Shown one piece after another: positions 46,351 through 58,404 of a stretch of 64,000 nucleotides of DNA (its first letter is position 1; every line of letters starts with the position of its first letter). The position numbers and the translations under genes are program-made. This DNA comes from Zea mays (lineage: Eukaryota > Streptophyta > Magnoliopsida > Poales > Poaceae): assembly GCF_902167145.1 (NCBI RefSeq), contig NC_050098.1, positions 113,808,207-113,872,206 of the forward strand, written 5' to 3'. Below the pieces are notes generated by a model. It saw only the letters and a program-made list of their open reading frames with translations, was not told the DNA's origin and made no database searches.

Positions 46351-49300
46351 TGTCACACCCGGTTCCAGGGGGTAGAACCGAGCGCATACCATATGTGTGC
46401 CAGGATCCATTTCCACACATATGTTGACGTCACAAGTGTAATATATCAAAAAACATTGCAATAAAGGCGTAAAGAGAGTATAATACTTTATTACATCATC
46501 TGAAACATTGTATCTTTAACAAGTATCACATCAAAGTAAAGCAGAAATAAACAACTGGGCAATCTCCCACAGGAAGATGACCGGCGCATCGTTAGACTTA
46601 GAATTCATCGTCGTCGATAAAATCTCCATCAAAGTCTCCAGCATCACCCTCTCATCAAAATATTAGCAAGGGTGAGCTCACTTATGGTCGGGGCTCAGCA
46701 AGTGGGGGAAAAACTAATGCAGGTATAACAAGGTGAGGCTAAGGTTGAGCGGTAAGCATTTTAGTTGGTCAACATTTTATTAACAACACTTGTCTTACTA
46801 ATAAGTGTGAATCCCAAATGTCCCATTTAAACAAAGGAATATGAATATAGCAAAAACACTTAAGTGAAACCACTTAAGCAAATTATTGGCAGATCATCGG
46901 ATCTCAATTTAATTCCATCTTCAAGTTCAATTATCATGTGAGGAGTCCAGGTCGCTCATAACCGGGAGCACGACTGATATATCAGTTTTACACTCTGCAG
47001 AGGTGGTACAACCTTACCCACAAGCCATTGTATCCCATCTAGCCCGGGTTGATCGGACCCTTAAACACTGCCAAGGTGAATGGCTAGGGATTCATTATGA
47101 GGCTTTCACAAAATACACTTAATACGAAGCAACCGGCTAAGGTTTCTAAGACGATTGTGGTGCCCCCCTGGGTGAGGTACCTTAGCCAAGAATACGTCCC
47201 CATGTTAACGTGGGCTGCCAGCACCTACCGCTCCCCCTCTTGCCCATCTTTCAGGTAAGGTTGCTAGGCACTAAGCATATAAAGCTAATTATCAAAGCCA
47301 GAGCCATGATAGCACTCGTGGTTGCACAGTTATCCTGGGTGGTCACTCCATGTTCCAATTAATTCGAAATAATGTCATTTTAACCATCGGGTTAATGTCA
47401 TAATTGCCAATTTCATATTTGGAACATTAATACCAATTAATGAGTGACATTAAAATCATTAAGTTGAGCGGTAGCACAAATTTTGCACAACTTAATAATT
47501 TTCCCAGGTTAAACAAGGAATACAGGTAGTAAATCTAGAAAATCCTTAATTAGGTAAACCCATCAAATTATGCAATATATCAAAAAGTAAACATTATTAT
47601 ATGCAATGAGTGGGTACAAACAGAATATGCAGAGGGAGAATCCACTTTCCTTGATCAAGCGAGTCCTACGAATTGTCTTCGAACGAGTTCGGTTCGTCTA
47701 CCGCACAGTCGGCTTCTAATAGAGTCGCATAGCGCACATACAAAAATAAAACATACACAAATAAATAAACATGCACCATTACATAAATATACACCAATAC
47801 ACAAATAAACACACATCGCACTTATCACGCCTTAAATACGTACTAATCGCATAAATACTTATTAATTCAATTATAGCTATTATTGTGAATCCTAATGATG
47901 AATTTATGAGTGGGTGCAATAAATACAGTTTTAACTAGTATTAATTTATTTTAACATCACCAATGAAAATAATTATCGTCTTTAATACTAATAAATAAAT
48001 TAATAGCTTTTATCCTATTTATTTCTAACTCAAATTGAGTATGGCTAAAAATGAATCTATTAATATTCTAAAAATCTACATAAATTGCTAATTGGACTTT
48101 TTATAACACAAGTGAGGATATTTTGACATAAACTAGTATTTTGCTTAATCTAAAAATCTAAGTGCTCAATTTGCGAACATGCTTATTTGACTAGCAAAAT
48201 TCTATTTTCCATCCTACTAATGATATTTTCTCCTTTCTTTATAAAAGAAAATGTTAATAAAATAATTAGCTAAATCATCAAAAAATCCTATACTATTCAT
48301 ATGACATGAGTTCTATACCATTTTCTAATCCATTAAAATGCACCTATGACTATAATTCTCCAAATAGTTTCTAAAATTTATTGTGACCAAATTTGACTAC
48401 AAATTCTTATCTAGTATTTTTATTACCAACGGGTGACTACTAAATCTAAGTCATATGTCTCTAAATCAAAAATCAACGCATCGATTAACATGAATTATCA
48501 CGGTACTAATAATCGCATGAATCTACCAAATAATTCCATAACGCACATACACATAAATTGCGAATCACACGTGTTCATATTACAACAAACCAAAATATAC
48601 AACTCATGAATCGAATCAAAAAGTACTTTTATAAAATACAAAATAATTTGGGTCGTCATCAACCTTGGGTTCGCGCCTGCGACGGGAAGAGTTCGACGGG
48701 GTTCGACCGGGTGAAGAGAAGGGCTCGACTACGGACGGCAGATGACGTGTGCGTGGTCCGACGACGAAGTGCGGGCTCCGTGAACTCCGGCGACGAACGA
48801 CAACGAACGACAACGTCGATTAGTGTACTGGCGAGCTAGAGAGATGGGGTGAGCTTGGGTAGGCAGGAGAAGGGAGAGGGGCTCTGCTGCCTTTTATAGA
48901 GAGCAGGAGGGAGAGGAAAAGTCTGCCAGGGAGATGTCAATGGCCGGCAGGGCTTCAAGTGCCATCAATGGCTCGGTTACTTCCCAAGGCATCAATTGGG
49001 AGAGCAATGGGGAGGAAGAAACTGCGCTAATAACTCGGATAAACGGTCGATTGACGCTCCATTAAGCTCCATTACACGCGGCTTCGGATTCCTGGGCGCG
49101 GACGTCGGCCTGGGGCTGTTCAGCTTGGTGCAGGGACGCGCGCAGGGGCTGGCTCGACCGCTGCGGCGCGGACGTCGGTTCGGCTGGATGGCGCGCGGGA
49201 GTCGCGCAATGCGCGGCTGCGTGCAGGGACTTCGGGCGCTCGGCGCGGCTGGGGTCGCTCGCGCGCTGGCGTCGAGCTTGCGGCGTGGTGCTCTCGCGCG

Positions 49301-49811
49301 CGGGGCAGGCGCGCGGCGAGGCTCGGTCAGTCGGCCGGGGTCGCGGCAGCGGCCGCTGCGTGCGGTAGAGAGCGAAGGAGAGAAGAGAGAGAGTGGGGAG
49401 GGAGAGAGAGCACAGGCGGCGGCGGCTTGCTACCAAGGAAAAATCAGCAGACGCGCGTAGGGTTTGGTGGACATGGGCCCTAGTGGGCCGATTTAGATTA
49501 GGAGTTTTTGTTTTTTTTCTTTTTTTTAATTCCGAAAGGCATTTTTAAATAGCTCGAAAATTCATAAAAAGTACACCAAAACTATTTATAAATAAACTAT
49601 TTTTAGACTAATAATTATTATATTATTTAATTATTATATTATTTACTAGGTTTTTCTTTAAAAAGGAATTGATAATAATAAACATCCGATAATCAATCAA
49701 GCGCATGCAAAGAAAACGATCAAAATGCAAATAAATAATTAAACACTAAAAAAATTATTACCGTATTTACTAAATTTATTATTTTTAGTTGATGGCTTTT
49801 GTGGTGTTACA
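46351..49811 (-). repeat. 5' LTR (right) of the Tekay-type element
   Basis: 3461 bp, TGTCACACCCGG...GTGGTGTTACA on plus. The TATA box on minus is at 48891-48901. It has a short GCGCGCGGGGCAG-type insertion near 49300 absent from the left LTR. Confidence 0.95.
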
Positions 49812-50504
49812 TTTTCACTATGATATCATCAACATAGGTCAGCACATTTCTGCCTATCTAGGAATGAAGGACCTTGGCTGTCATTCTGCTGAAGCTTCCT
49901 CCAGCATTCTTGAGCCCCTCAGGCATCCGAAGATAGTAATAGGTGCCACTGGGATTTATGAAGCTAGTCTTCGGCTCATCTTCCTTTTTCATCCAAATTT
50001 GATGATATCCTGAATAACAATCCAATAGACTCATGAGCTCTGAAAAAGCTCTGCGTCTACAAGAGAGTCTATTCTTGGTAGCGGGAATTTGTCCTTTGGG
50101 CATGCCTTGTTAAGATCTTTGAAGTCAATGCACATTCTCCATTTGCCATTGGCCTTGTTCACCATGACAGTATTGGCTAACCACTCTGGGTATTTTACCT
50201 CTCTGATGACACTAGCACTGAGAAGCCTTTTCACTTCATTCCGGGCACCTTCGGCTTTATCATCAGACATTTTTCGAAGCCTTTGCTTTCTTGGTCTGAA
50301 GGATGGATCCACATTGAGTGAGTGTTCAATGACATCTCTGTTGACACCACAGAGATCATTGGCTGACCAAACAAAGACATCTTTGTTGTTGAATAAAAAT
50401 CTTATCAAAGTTTTCTCTTGCTCTTCAGATAGGTGAGACCCCAGTAGTACTTTTTGGTCTACTATTTCTTCACATAGAAGCATAGGCTTCGGCTGATCCG
50501 CCAA
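49812..50504 (-). pseudogene. RT fingers/palm of the gag-less Tat element (right of the Tekay insertion)
   Basis: On minus from 50504: FNNKDVFVWSANDLCGVNRD, VNKANGKWRMCIDFKDLNKA, then LLDCYSGYHQIWMKKED and, up to the insertion, LTYVDDIIVK with an intact YVDD (49825-49836). The Tekay-type element sits four codons after the catalytic aspartates. A frame change near 50040 separates two parts. Confidence 0.9.
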
Positions 50505-50579
50505 AGCAGCCTTCTCTCTTTTGTATTTGTACTGCTCACAGACTTCGGCTCCATCTATATTGTGAATTGCTTTTGAGTC

Positions 50580-51269
50580 TGTCCAATTTCCTTCGGATTT
50601 TCTGGCAGCTTCTTAACTCCCATGAACAGCAATGGGCCCTTGTTCTGAAGGTATCTTCATGCATATATATGCTGGATGAAGTATTGCTTCAAAGGCATTC
50701 AGTGTCCCTCGACCAATGATTGCATTGTAAGGGTATTCCATGTCAACAATGTCAAAGACAACTTGTTCAGTCCTTGTATTATGGACGAAGCCGAAGGTCA
50801 CCGGCATCGTGATTTTGCCGAGTGCTACAATCTGCCTTCCTCCGAAGCCACAAAGAGGGTGTGTAGCATCATGAATCTTATCTTCTGGCTCTTGCATCTA
50901 TCTGAAGGCCTTAGCAAATATGATATCCGCTGCACTGCCTGTATCAACCAGAACATTATGGACCAGAAATCCCTTGATGACACAAGATATCACCATAGCA
51001 TCATTGTGAGGGTAATCTTTGAGTTGAAGGTCCTCCTGGGAGAAAGTGATTGGGATGTGGGACCATTTTGACTTGATGAAGGGTCCCTGCACCCCAACAT
51101 GCTGCACCCTTCTCTGTGCTTCCTTCTTCTGCTTCTTGTTAGCGGGCTCTAAACTTGAGCCGCCTGCTATTGGAAGCACCAGCTTCATAGCCGAAGGTGC
51201 TACGACTTGGTTGTTGAACGAAGCCATCAACTCAAGAGTGGAAGTGAGTTCACCGGAGGTGGGCGCCAA
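50580..51269 (-). pseudogene. Protease region following directly on the primer site (gag missing)
   Basis: On minus the first coding sequence after the primer site is MASFNNQVVAPSAMKLVLPI. It is followed by KKQKKEAQRRVQHVGVQGPF, the protease segment NVLVDTGSAADIIFAKAFR (intact DTG), and then YPYNAIIGRGTLNAFEAILH. Stops: TAG 50898-50900 and TAA near 50613. No capsid or zinc-knuckle sequence precedes it, so the gag gene has been lost from this copy. Confidence 0.85.
51257..51268 (-). other. Primer binding site of the gag-less Tat element
   Basis: On minus, one base after the LTR end, TGGCGCCCACCTCCGG has the TGGCGCC form common in Tat and other plant gypsy elements. Confidence 0.75.
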
Positions 51270-51878
51270 TGTTGGGGACTTGTTCTCGAATGCTTTAAGA
51301 TAAGAACAAGGCAACACAAAGTATTAATGGTTAAAGACCTTCGTCCTTCGAAGCATTATCTTCCTTAGGATATAATGATCTTCAGACGAAGGTTATGAAA
51401 GGCGTACCTTCATCATCTCAATAATATTATAATAATGAAAGTAGAAGCATATGAAACATGAAAAATAACATGAATAATCATAATCATATGACATTATTAA
51501 GATACTTTTATTATGAATAAATATGGACAATATCGAATTACATTTGTACCTTCGGCTTGACAGAAGGTGAAAATCCAGGTGACGTGCGAGTGAATACAAG
51601 TCAACGTGAACAGTACGGGGGTACTGTTCATCTATTTATAGGCACAGGGTGCAGCCTGTGTGAAATTACATTCATACCCTTTACAATCGATTACAATCAT
51701 GACACAAACTATCATGGGTCAATCTATCTTTTCATCTTTAAGTCGGTGCAACCCTCCGTCTCAAGGCGTGTCACTATGCCGAAGCTCCCCGGATGGTAGC
51801 TTCGGCTTTGCTTCTGTGTTGATCTTCCGAAGGTGTTTCTTCTTACAGGACCTTCGACGACGAAGCAGACCCCCAACA
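51270..51878 (-). repeat. 5' LTR (right) of the gag-less Tat element
   Basis: 609 bp, TGTTGGGGACTTG...CCCCCAACA on plus, both ends intact. About 14 substitutions from the left LTR by eye. Confidence 0.92.
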
Positions 51879-51883
51879 CTAGG

Positions 51884-52916
51884 TACTCCTTCTCGTACGT
51901 TGAAAGACCTTGGTTCTTGATGCCCAAAGCTTTATTGACAAATGCAATGGGGTGCCCCTGTTGACTGAGAAAAACCCCAATCCCTCCAGCTGAAGCATCA
52001 GTTTCCAACTCAAAGAGAAGTGAAAAATTTGGCAGTTGTAACACTGGTGCGGAGGATAAGGCTGACTTCAAGGCTGTAAAAGCATCCTCATGCACGCTAG
52101 TCCAAATGAAGAGAGCATGTTTCTTCAACAAATCGGTAAAGGTTTTGCCATGACTGCAAAGTGACGAACAAATTTTATGTAGTATCCTGCCAAACCCAGG
52201 AAGCTACGAAGCTATTTACAATTAATGGATGTTGGCCAAGTGGAGACCGCTGAAACCTTGGCAGGGTCCATGGACACTCCATGTATAGAAATTACGTGGC
52301 CGAGGTATGCAATTTCTTGTTTGGCAAAGGAACACTTGGTCAGTTTAATCTGCCACTTGTCCTTCCTGAGTAGCTGAAAGACTGATTCCAGGTGAGATAA
52401 ATGGTGAGACCATGTAGGGCTATATATTAAGATATCATCAAAGAACACCAGTACTGATTTCCGCAACAGAGGCACTAGAGTTTGGTTCATCGCCCCTTGA
52501 AAAGTAGCAGGAGCACCAGAAAGGCCAAAGGGCATCACCTTGAATTCATATTGGCCTTGGTGGGTTTGGAAAGTTGTTTTGTGTTGGTCAGCAGAACACA
52601 TGCGGATTTGATGAAAGCCTGCTCTCAGGTCCAAGGTAGAGAACCATGCAGCCCCATGGAGTTCGTTCAAAAACTCGTCGATCATAGGCACCAGAAACTT
52701 GGGTTTGACAGTCATAGCATTCCAGTGCCTAAAGTCGACACAAAATCGATAGGTGTTGTCCTTTTTCTTGACCAATATAACCGGCAAGGAGAAGGCACTA
52801 GTGCTAGGCTGTATGATGTCGGTTTGGAGCATGTCTGCAATCTGAGTCTCGGTCTCTGTTTTGAGTGCTGGCGCATAGCGATATGGCCGAACTTGCACCG
52901 GTTGGGCTCCTGGCAC
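51884..52916 (-). pseudogene. RT and N-terminal RNase H of the Reina-like element, broken
   Basis: On minus from 52916: PVILVKKKDNTYRFCVDFRH, FSTLDLRAGFHQIRM, the intact active site VLVFFDDILIYS, and YLGHVISIHGVSMDPAKVSA. RNase H then starts with FELETDASAGGIGVFLSQQG and YEKEYLVLGV, where it meets the Tat LTR insertion at 51884. A stop near 52212 and a small deletion separate RT from RNase H. Confidence 0.9.
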
Positions 52917-52997
52917 AAGTTGAATTTTTTGATCTCACTCTCTAGGTGGCGGTAAACCTTGAGGAATAACAAACACATCTGCATAATCACTGAGAAG

Positions 52998-53597
52998 CTA
53001 TTGTAATTCAGAGGGAAGTTGGTGTACAATATCCTGTTCCTTGTCCAACAGTGAGTCCAACATACAAACTTCCAGTGTCTGGCCATGAACTGAGCTAGCA
53101 CCCAAACCCCAAAGCTTTATCTTGGAATGAAGGTAAGGAATGACCAAACATTTAGCACTCCACTGGATCCACATCGGGCTGAACGAACACAACCAATCCA
53201 TGCCAAGAATAAGGTCATAATTGGAAAGTGGAAGAACCTTCAAATCTGAAGAAAAAGGAAAACCATCAATGTACCAAGTGACATCCAGGAGTTGTTCAGA
53301 ACAAGTTAGTTGGGCTCCATCGGCGACTTGTACCCGCAAGGGTGGAGACAGTGGCCTGACCTCGGGTAGTGTGTCCGCCACTTGAGAGCTAAGAAATGAC
53401 GCTGAGCTGCCTGAATCCAATAAAACCAGAATTTCAATATCTCCAATGTGACCCAAAAATCGGATGGTTTTAGGAGTATATTTCGCAGATGTGGTGGCCA
53501 GAGATAATGACAGCATGTGTAATTCTTCTGTAGGTTTGGATGCGGGTGACTCCTCTTCGTCAGGAAGTTGAAGGAATTGCCAAATCTCATCGACCAC
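52998..53597 (-). pseudogene. Protease of the Reina-like element
   Basis: A 200-codon frame on minus with RFLGHIGDIEILVLLDSGSS (DSG active site intact) and LILGMDWLCSF, the second conserved protease block. It continues toward RT through stops at 52998 and 52937. Confidence 0.85.
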
Positions 53598-53599
53598 GG

Positions 53600-55044
53600 G
53601 AATAAGCTAAGCCACACTTATAACAGAGGCCTTTTGCTTTCCTGTAGGCATAAAGGGCAGCAAGCTTGTCATCCATAGCAGGAGGCTTGGACACTGTCAT
53701 AGCTGGTCGGTCATCAGTGTGAGCAGCTTTACTGAATGTTCGACTGGATCCCTTAAAATCCCGCTGCTTGGTCGCCTCAGCCACCTCTTCCTACAATTGA
53801 GCGAGCACATAGGCAGTATCAAGGTCTCGTGGGTGTTGAATCAAAACAATAGATTTAATATCACTCCTCAAGCCATCAATGAATTTGGTTGTGTAATATA
53901 GCGGGTCTGATGGCAGATTGTATGCATTCAGTTGATCTACCAATTGAGAAAAGTGCTCTACATACTCAATGACAGAGGAGTGTTGTCTAATGTGTAAGAG
54001 CTGTCTAAGTAGGTACTCATATTGGTTTTTGCCAAAATGCTCACTGATCAACCCACCAAATTCAGACCATGTGAGGCTGGGTAATTTGTGCTCTATAGAC
54101 TGGAGCCAACGAGCGGCTGAACCCAAAAAATGCATAGTAGCGACTTGGATCCATACCATGGGGTCAACTTCGTACATAGCAAAATATTTTTCACATCTAG
54201 ATTGCCAAAGTTTGGGAAACTCGCCATCAAATGTAGGGAAGGTTAGCTGTGGGAGTTTGCCTAAGTGGGCTGTAAACTAGGTACCAAATGCTCTACCCCC
54301 AAAAGTTGTATGAGGAGGTGGATAAGTGGAGCCATGGAACTCGGTTCCAACATGGTACTGAGGGTGCTCAAAATGATGATGAGGAAGAGTACCAGGTGGC
54401 ATACCATTGGTCGGGAGAAGGTGATGGGGATAGAAACCCCCAAAACCCTGTTCCCGAGTATAGTTGTCGAAGTGGTGCCCGTATGGGCCGTCGGCGTGGG
54501 GTGCGGCAGCGGGGAATCGTTCCGTCGATGTCCACTGGTGTCCTTGGATGCCCGGCGGTTTTTGAGAGTCGGTGGGAACGCCGCGCTCGAGCAATTGGGA
54601 CACCTTGGCCAACTCCTCGTGCATGGTGGTTATGGAATCTTGTACGCCCTCAACCGAGCGTTCGATCCGAGGTCGCCAGGACTCGAAGCAGGAGGTCACA
54701 CTCTCCAGGGCCGCCATCTGTGTGGAGGCTTGGGCGACGATCGATCCGATCCACTCCCGCGCGACCTCCTTGAACGCCGCCGTCTGCTACGCGAGATGCG
54801 CGTCGAGGCTACGACTGAGATCTTCACGGTCGCGATCCAGTCGGTGATGGATCGAGGTGATATCCTCGGCGTTGTTGGCGAAGGACTGCTTCAAGGAACC
54901 CCACTGCAGATCTTGAGCTTCGAGTTGATTGCAGAGTTGTTGGAGTAGTTTGGATTGCGCTGCCAGATGTTTGGATTGGGACTCGATTTGCTTGGATTGA
55001 GTGGCGAGAGCCGTGGAGACGCCTGGATCTGATGCCCCAGCCAT
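53600..55044 (-). pseudogene. Gag of the Reina-like element, broken
   Basis: ATG at 55044 (MAGASDPGVSTALATQSKQ) opens a coiled-coil N-terminal part. The capsid follows: KLWQSRCEKYFAMYEVDPMV, GSAARWLQSIEHKLPSLTWS, SSVIEYVEHFSQLVDQLNAY. Then a zinc knuckle remnant (CYKCGLAYS) near 53600, which has lost its last Cys/His pattern. In-frame TAGs at about 54787, 54277 and 53791 break it. Confidence 0.85.
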
Positions 55045-55093
55045 CTTCGTCGCTCTCGTGAAGTATGGAGCGTTGTCTGCCTCCAGGATCGGT

Positions 55094-55105
55094 AGTCTGA
55101 TACCA
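55094..55105 (-). other. tRNA-iMet primer site of the Reina-like element
   Basis: On minus, two bases after the 5' LTR end, TGGTATCAGACTACC fits initiator methionine tRNA over the first ten bases. Confidence 0.8.
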
Positions 55106-55107
55106 GT

Positions 55108-55357
55108 TGTTAGGGTACCGGCATCCGTGGAGACCGAGTTCGAGGATGGATACGATACGATACTATTATCCGTAGCGTATTTCATACAGCCTCTGTATTT
55201 CTTACAATGTCATCCCTTAAGTACTCACACCCATTCTGGGCCCGTGTATCTCACATTGGGCTTTTTCCGTCGCCGGCCCAGCACCAAAGCTTCCAGCGGA
55301 GGTGTCTGTGCTGCCGCGGTGTAGTCTTTGTGTTCCCTGTCAGCCTGAGTGCTGAAA
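55108..55357 (-). repeat. 5' LTR (right) of the Reina-like element
   Basis: 250 bp. The inner end TGTTAGGG is intact; the outer end reads CTGAAA where the left LTR has CTGACA, so the outermost TG (on minus) is mutated. CTTAC follows at 55358-55362. Confidence 0.9.
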
Positions 55358-55362
55358 CTTAC

Positions 55363-55746
55363 CTTGCCAGCCACAGAACGCCGACCAGTGACCACCGCCA
55401 GGCACCCTGCTGACGGCAGCACACTCGCCCTAGGGGATGTGCTCACCGGCAGTAGACGCTATGGGGCTCCGTGCTTTACTTGGCTACCCACACCAACCAT
55501 CGCCGGAGTTGGGGGAGAAAAGCAGAAACTAGAGAAAGAACAGACTGAGAAAAGAACTGAAGAGCAGTGAGCCGGCCAAGCGTCGTTGGCCATCGAACGA
55601 AGTGCGACGGGCAGAGCAGCAAATGAGCTAGGGTTTACACTCACTTCTGATTTCCATAGTTTATATAGTGGCATGCACAATACTTGATCGATTTTTGACC
55701 ATCAGATGTAAACAAGTCGCGCAGATCTAAGCACGGGGAGGGGCAC
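55363..55746 (-). promoter_or_regulatory. Possible minus-strand promoter and first exon split by the Reina insertion
   Basis: Read on minus, GCCACTATATAAACTATGG (TATA box near 55660-55672) is followed by GTGAGTGTAAACCCTAGCTC. AAACCCTAG is the telo-box found in promoters of plant translation genes. Then comes a CT-rich leader and GC-rich DNA ending GTGGCTGGCAAG|GTAAGTTCGA, a good splice donor across the Reina target site. No long open frame is present, so this may be a captured gene start or part of another LTR. I cannot name it. Confidence 0.35.
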
Positions 55747-58400
55747 TGTAACACCCTGAATTTGGGGGTATAAAATTTCTTTCTAATGATCACCCAAATT
55801 CATGTGTTACTCTTCTCTCTCACCATAGGTTCTATCTCTCTCTAGATTCTCTCTTCCTTTTTCCCTTTTAAGTAGAATTAGCTTAAAGTTAGGGAGATTT
55901 AATTATTTATTTTTGACAAAACATTATGGGTCATGACATGTTGCATCATGCTGAGCTTAAAATATTCTTTGAAGTGTTGCACATGTTTGAATTTATTTGA
56001 ATTTAAAACCTAATTTGAATTTGGAATTGAAAAACCTATAGAAAAGAAATAGAAAAAGAATTAGAAAATCCAGAGAAAAAGAAAAAGGGAAAGCAGCCCA
56101 GCAACCTCGCCAGCCCAGCTCGGCCCAGCCAGGCCGCGGACCCACGCGCCCTGCGCCACTGGCCCGCCTGTCAGCGCCCGTGTCCCCTGGCGCTGGGCCC
56201 GCTCGGTCAGTGCGCCCTCCCCCTTTGTCGCTGACGCACCTGGCCCGCCTGTCAGCACTCGCCCGCCCACGCGTGCGCCCTCGACCGTAGATCTAATCTC
56301 GGTCGTCGGTTTCTGATCTAACGGTTAGATTCACCCGATACCCCTTCGCGCGGTAGTTTTATTAAAGAGACCCTCGGTTTGTTTAGAATCAACCCGCTGC
56401 CCCTTGTTTTCGCGCGCAGGCCCCTGTATTCTTGCAGATTGAACCCTGGACTTTTATATATTCATAGAATTAGACCTAATTTCATATTTTGAATTCCCAA
56501 ACTTGTTTTTTTCATATCTTCTGCATATGAACTCCAGATTTAGTGATTCAAATTGCAAAATGTTCATAGGATTATTCTCTATTTAAATAAATTAGTTTCA
56601 ATTACTATTTGTACATTCTAATTTTTATGTTTAAGTATGAACTAATGTAGATGTAGATTTAATTATTTAATAAAAATAAATAAAAGGAGAACCCTAGAGA
56701 TTTAAACATGTTTAATATTGTGAGATTAATAATGTGTATTACATGAAATCATCTCTGGTCTAATTTTTAGGTCACAATAAAATAAATTGAACTATGTTAT
56801 GTATATTTGAGTAACACTTAGAAAAATAATAATCTATTTCCAAATGAAGTTAGTTTATGTTATACTTTGAACTCATTATCCCTTATGTAGTATTGTGTCT
56901 TTTAAGATGTATTCCTATGTTTGCACATGTTTGGTGTGCTGTTCATTTGTACTTTCCAAATGTATTGAATGCATGCTCGCTTTATTTAGACAACGAGCAG
57001 TCCGAGGTTCTTGAGTGTGTTGTTGGAGACCTCCCTGAACAACGACCTGGTGAAGGCAAGTGTCCTCTGACCTATTATGTCCTACATACTCTATAATTCA
57101 TTGTCCCGCATTACTTTATGAAACCTAAGGACTGACTAGCTTTGTATGAACCTTATCCTTGTTTACCTTTTGGGTTATCATGGTTAGCATTTTGCTATTG
57201 CCTTAACTTTAATCAATGAACATGATGTGAACATTTATGATACGATACTGTTATCTTGATTATGTTGATGATCTTGTGATACTCTAGGGGGCTCAGGCCT
57301 TTTTCCTGAGTACCTCTCCGTAATGACCTATTCGTGGAGTGACCACCCGGGATAACAGTGCAACCATGAGGGTGGAATGGGACGCCCTTAGCTGATTAAT
57401 TACATGAACCTGGGGGTGTAGTTGGCTTTGCCGGAGGGCCATTAATGGGGGCCGGGGTGTAGTGCTCGCTCTACCAAGGTTGGGGTGCAGAGGTTCACTC
57501 GGTTTGGTTTTGTTAGTCACCCACCTTGGGGAGGTGTACTGTGTTTGTACGACTGGCGAAACCCAACGAGCAGCTACGCACCATTGGAGTCTTTGTAAAG
57601 GCTACGTAGTGTATCCCTGGCCATTTACCTTGGTAGTGAAGATCAGGTCTGTACAACCCAGTCTGGAAAGGGATCACGACTCGTGGGTAAAGTGTGCAAC
57701 CTCTGCAGAGTGTTAGAAACTGGTATATCAGCCGAGCTCACGGTTAAGAGCAGCCTTGGGATCCTCTTTGATTAGAAGAACTTTGGATACTTTTATGGTG
57801 ATGGTTAACATTGATGTTATAGATCTGATCTCTGGTATTTCCTATTTTGAGGGAGTACTTTTGGGTAATAACTGGGTTTATTACTAAAACTTGGCTCTAC
57901 TAATAATAATAAATACTTGACCAACTAAAAGCAACCGCTTAACCTCAACCCCATATATAGCTAGTCCACTTTAGCCAAATGGGACATTTGCTGAGTACGT
58001 TGATGTGTACTCACCCTTGCTTTACAAACCACCCCACCCCAGGTTGTCCCCATTGTACTCAGTGCTCAGGAGGTGATGCTGGCAACATGGAGGACTTCGA
58101 GGAGTTCCAGGATTATGACGAGTTCTAGTTTATTATTAGTGGCAAACCCCAGTCAGCTGCCTGTGTAGGATTATCATCTATGTTTCGTTTCTCCACACTT
58201 TGATAATTATGTTAAAGACAATGGTTATTTAATAGAGTCTGTGGATGTCTTGGACATCTTGTTGTAATAAAGTACCTTTCCGCTATTTGTTTCGAGCATT
58301 GTGTGATGATGTCCAATTATGTAATCGCTGTGTACGTGAGTTCTGATCCTGGCATGAACATGGTTCGCATTCGGTTTACCTTCCAAAACCGGGTGTGACA
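55747..58400 (+). repeat. 5' LTR of the right-hand Tekay/Del element
   Basis: 2654 bp, TGTAACACCCTGAATTTGGG at the start and AAACCGGGTGTGACA at the end. The ends form the short inverted repeat TGTAACACCC/GGGTGTGACA. It contains a GC-rich segment (56095-56285) and otherwise AT-rich non-coding DNA. Confidence 0.88.
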
Positions 58401-58404
58401 TAAG

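Larger units (their letters stand above)
36918..49811 (-). mobile_element. Tekay-type chromovirus in minus orientation
   Basis: 12.9 kb with 3.46 kb LTRs (36918-40372 and 46351-49811) and TTTTC target duplications at 36913-36917 and 49812-49816. On minus: 5' LTR, iMet-type primer site, pre-gag ORF, gag, protease, RT, RNase H, integrase, chromodomain, polypurine tract, 3' LTR. LTR length, primer type and chromodomain fit Tekay/Del. Sampled LTR stretches differ by about 2%. Stops in every frame and a changed RT active site show it is dead. Confidence 0.95.
29354..51878 (-). mobile_element. Gag-less Tat-lineage retrotransposon, split by a Tekay-type element
   Basis: LTRs 29354-29962 and 51270-51878 (609 bp, about 14 differences by eye), with the target duplication CTAGG at 29349-29353 and 51879-51883. 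Without the Tekay insertion it is about 9.6 kb. On minus: 5' LTR, primer site, a short lead-in, protease, RT, RNase H (archaeal type), integrase; then, on plus, a spliced antisense gene (30433-33163); then the polypurine tract and 3' LTR. There is no capsid or nucleocapsid sequence between primer site and protease, so the copy depended on Gag in trans. It inserted into the RNase H region of the Reina-like element. Confidence 0.92.
27408..55357 (-). mobile_element. Reina-like chromovirus, split by a nested Tat element
   Basis: Short LTRs (27408-27636 and 55108-55357) with the target duplication CTTAC at 27403-27407 and 55358-55362. Without the inserted 22.5 kb and its 5 bp duplication the element is about 5.4 kb, as usual for Reina. 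Order on minus: 5' LTR, iMet primer site, gag, protease, RT, RNase H, integrase, chromodomain, polypurine tract, 3' LTR. The LTRs differ at about 16 of 228 aligned positions plus a 22 bp gap, so it is the oldest of the three nested elements. Many stops and shifts; inactive. Confidence 0.92.
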
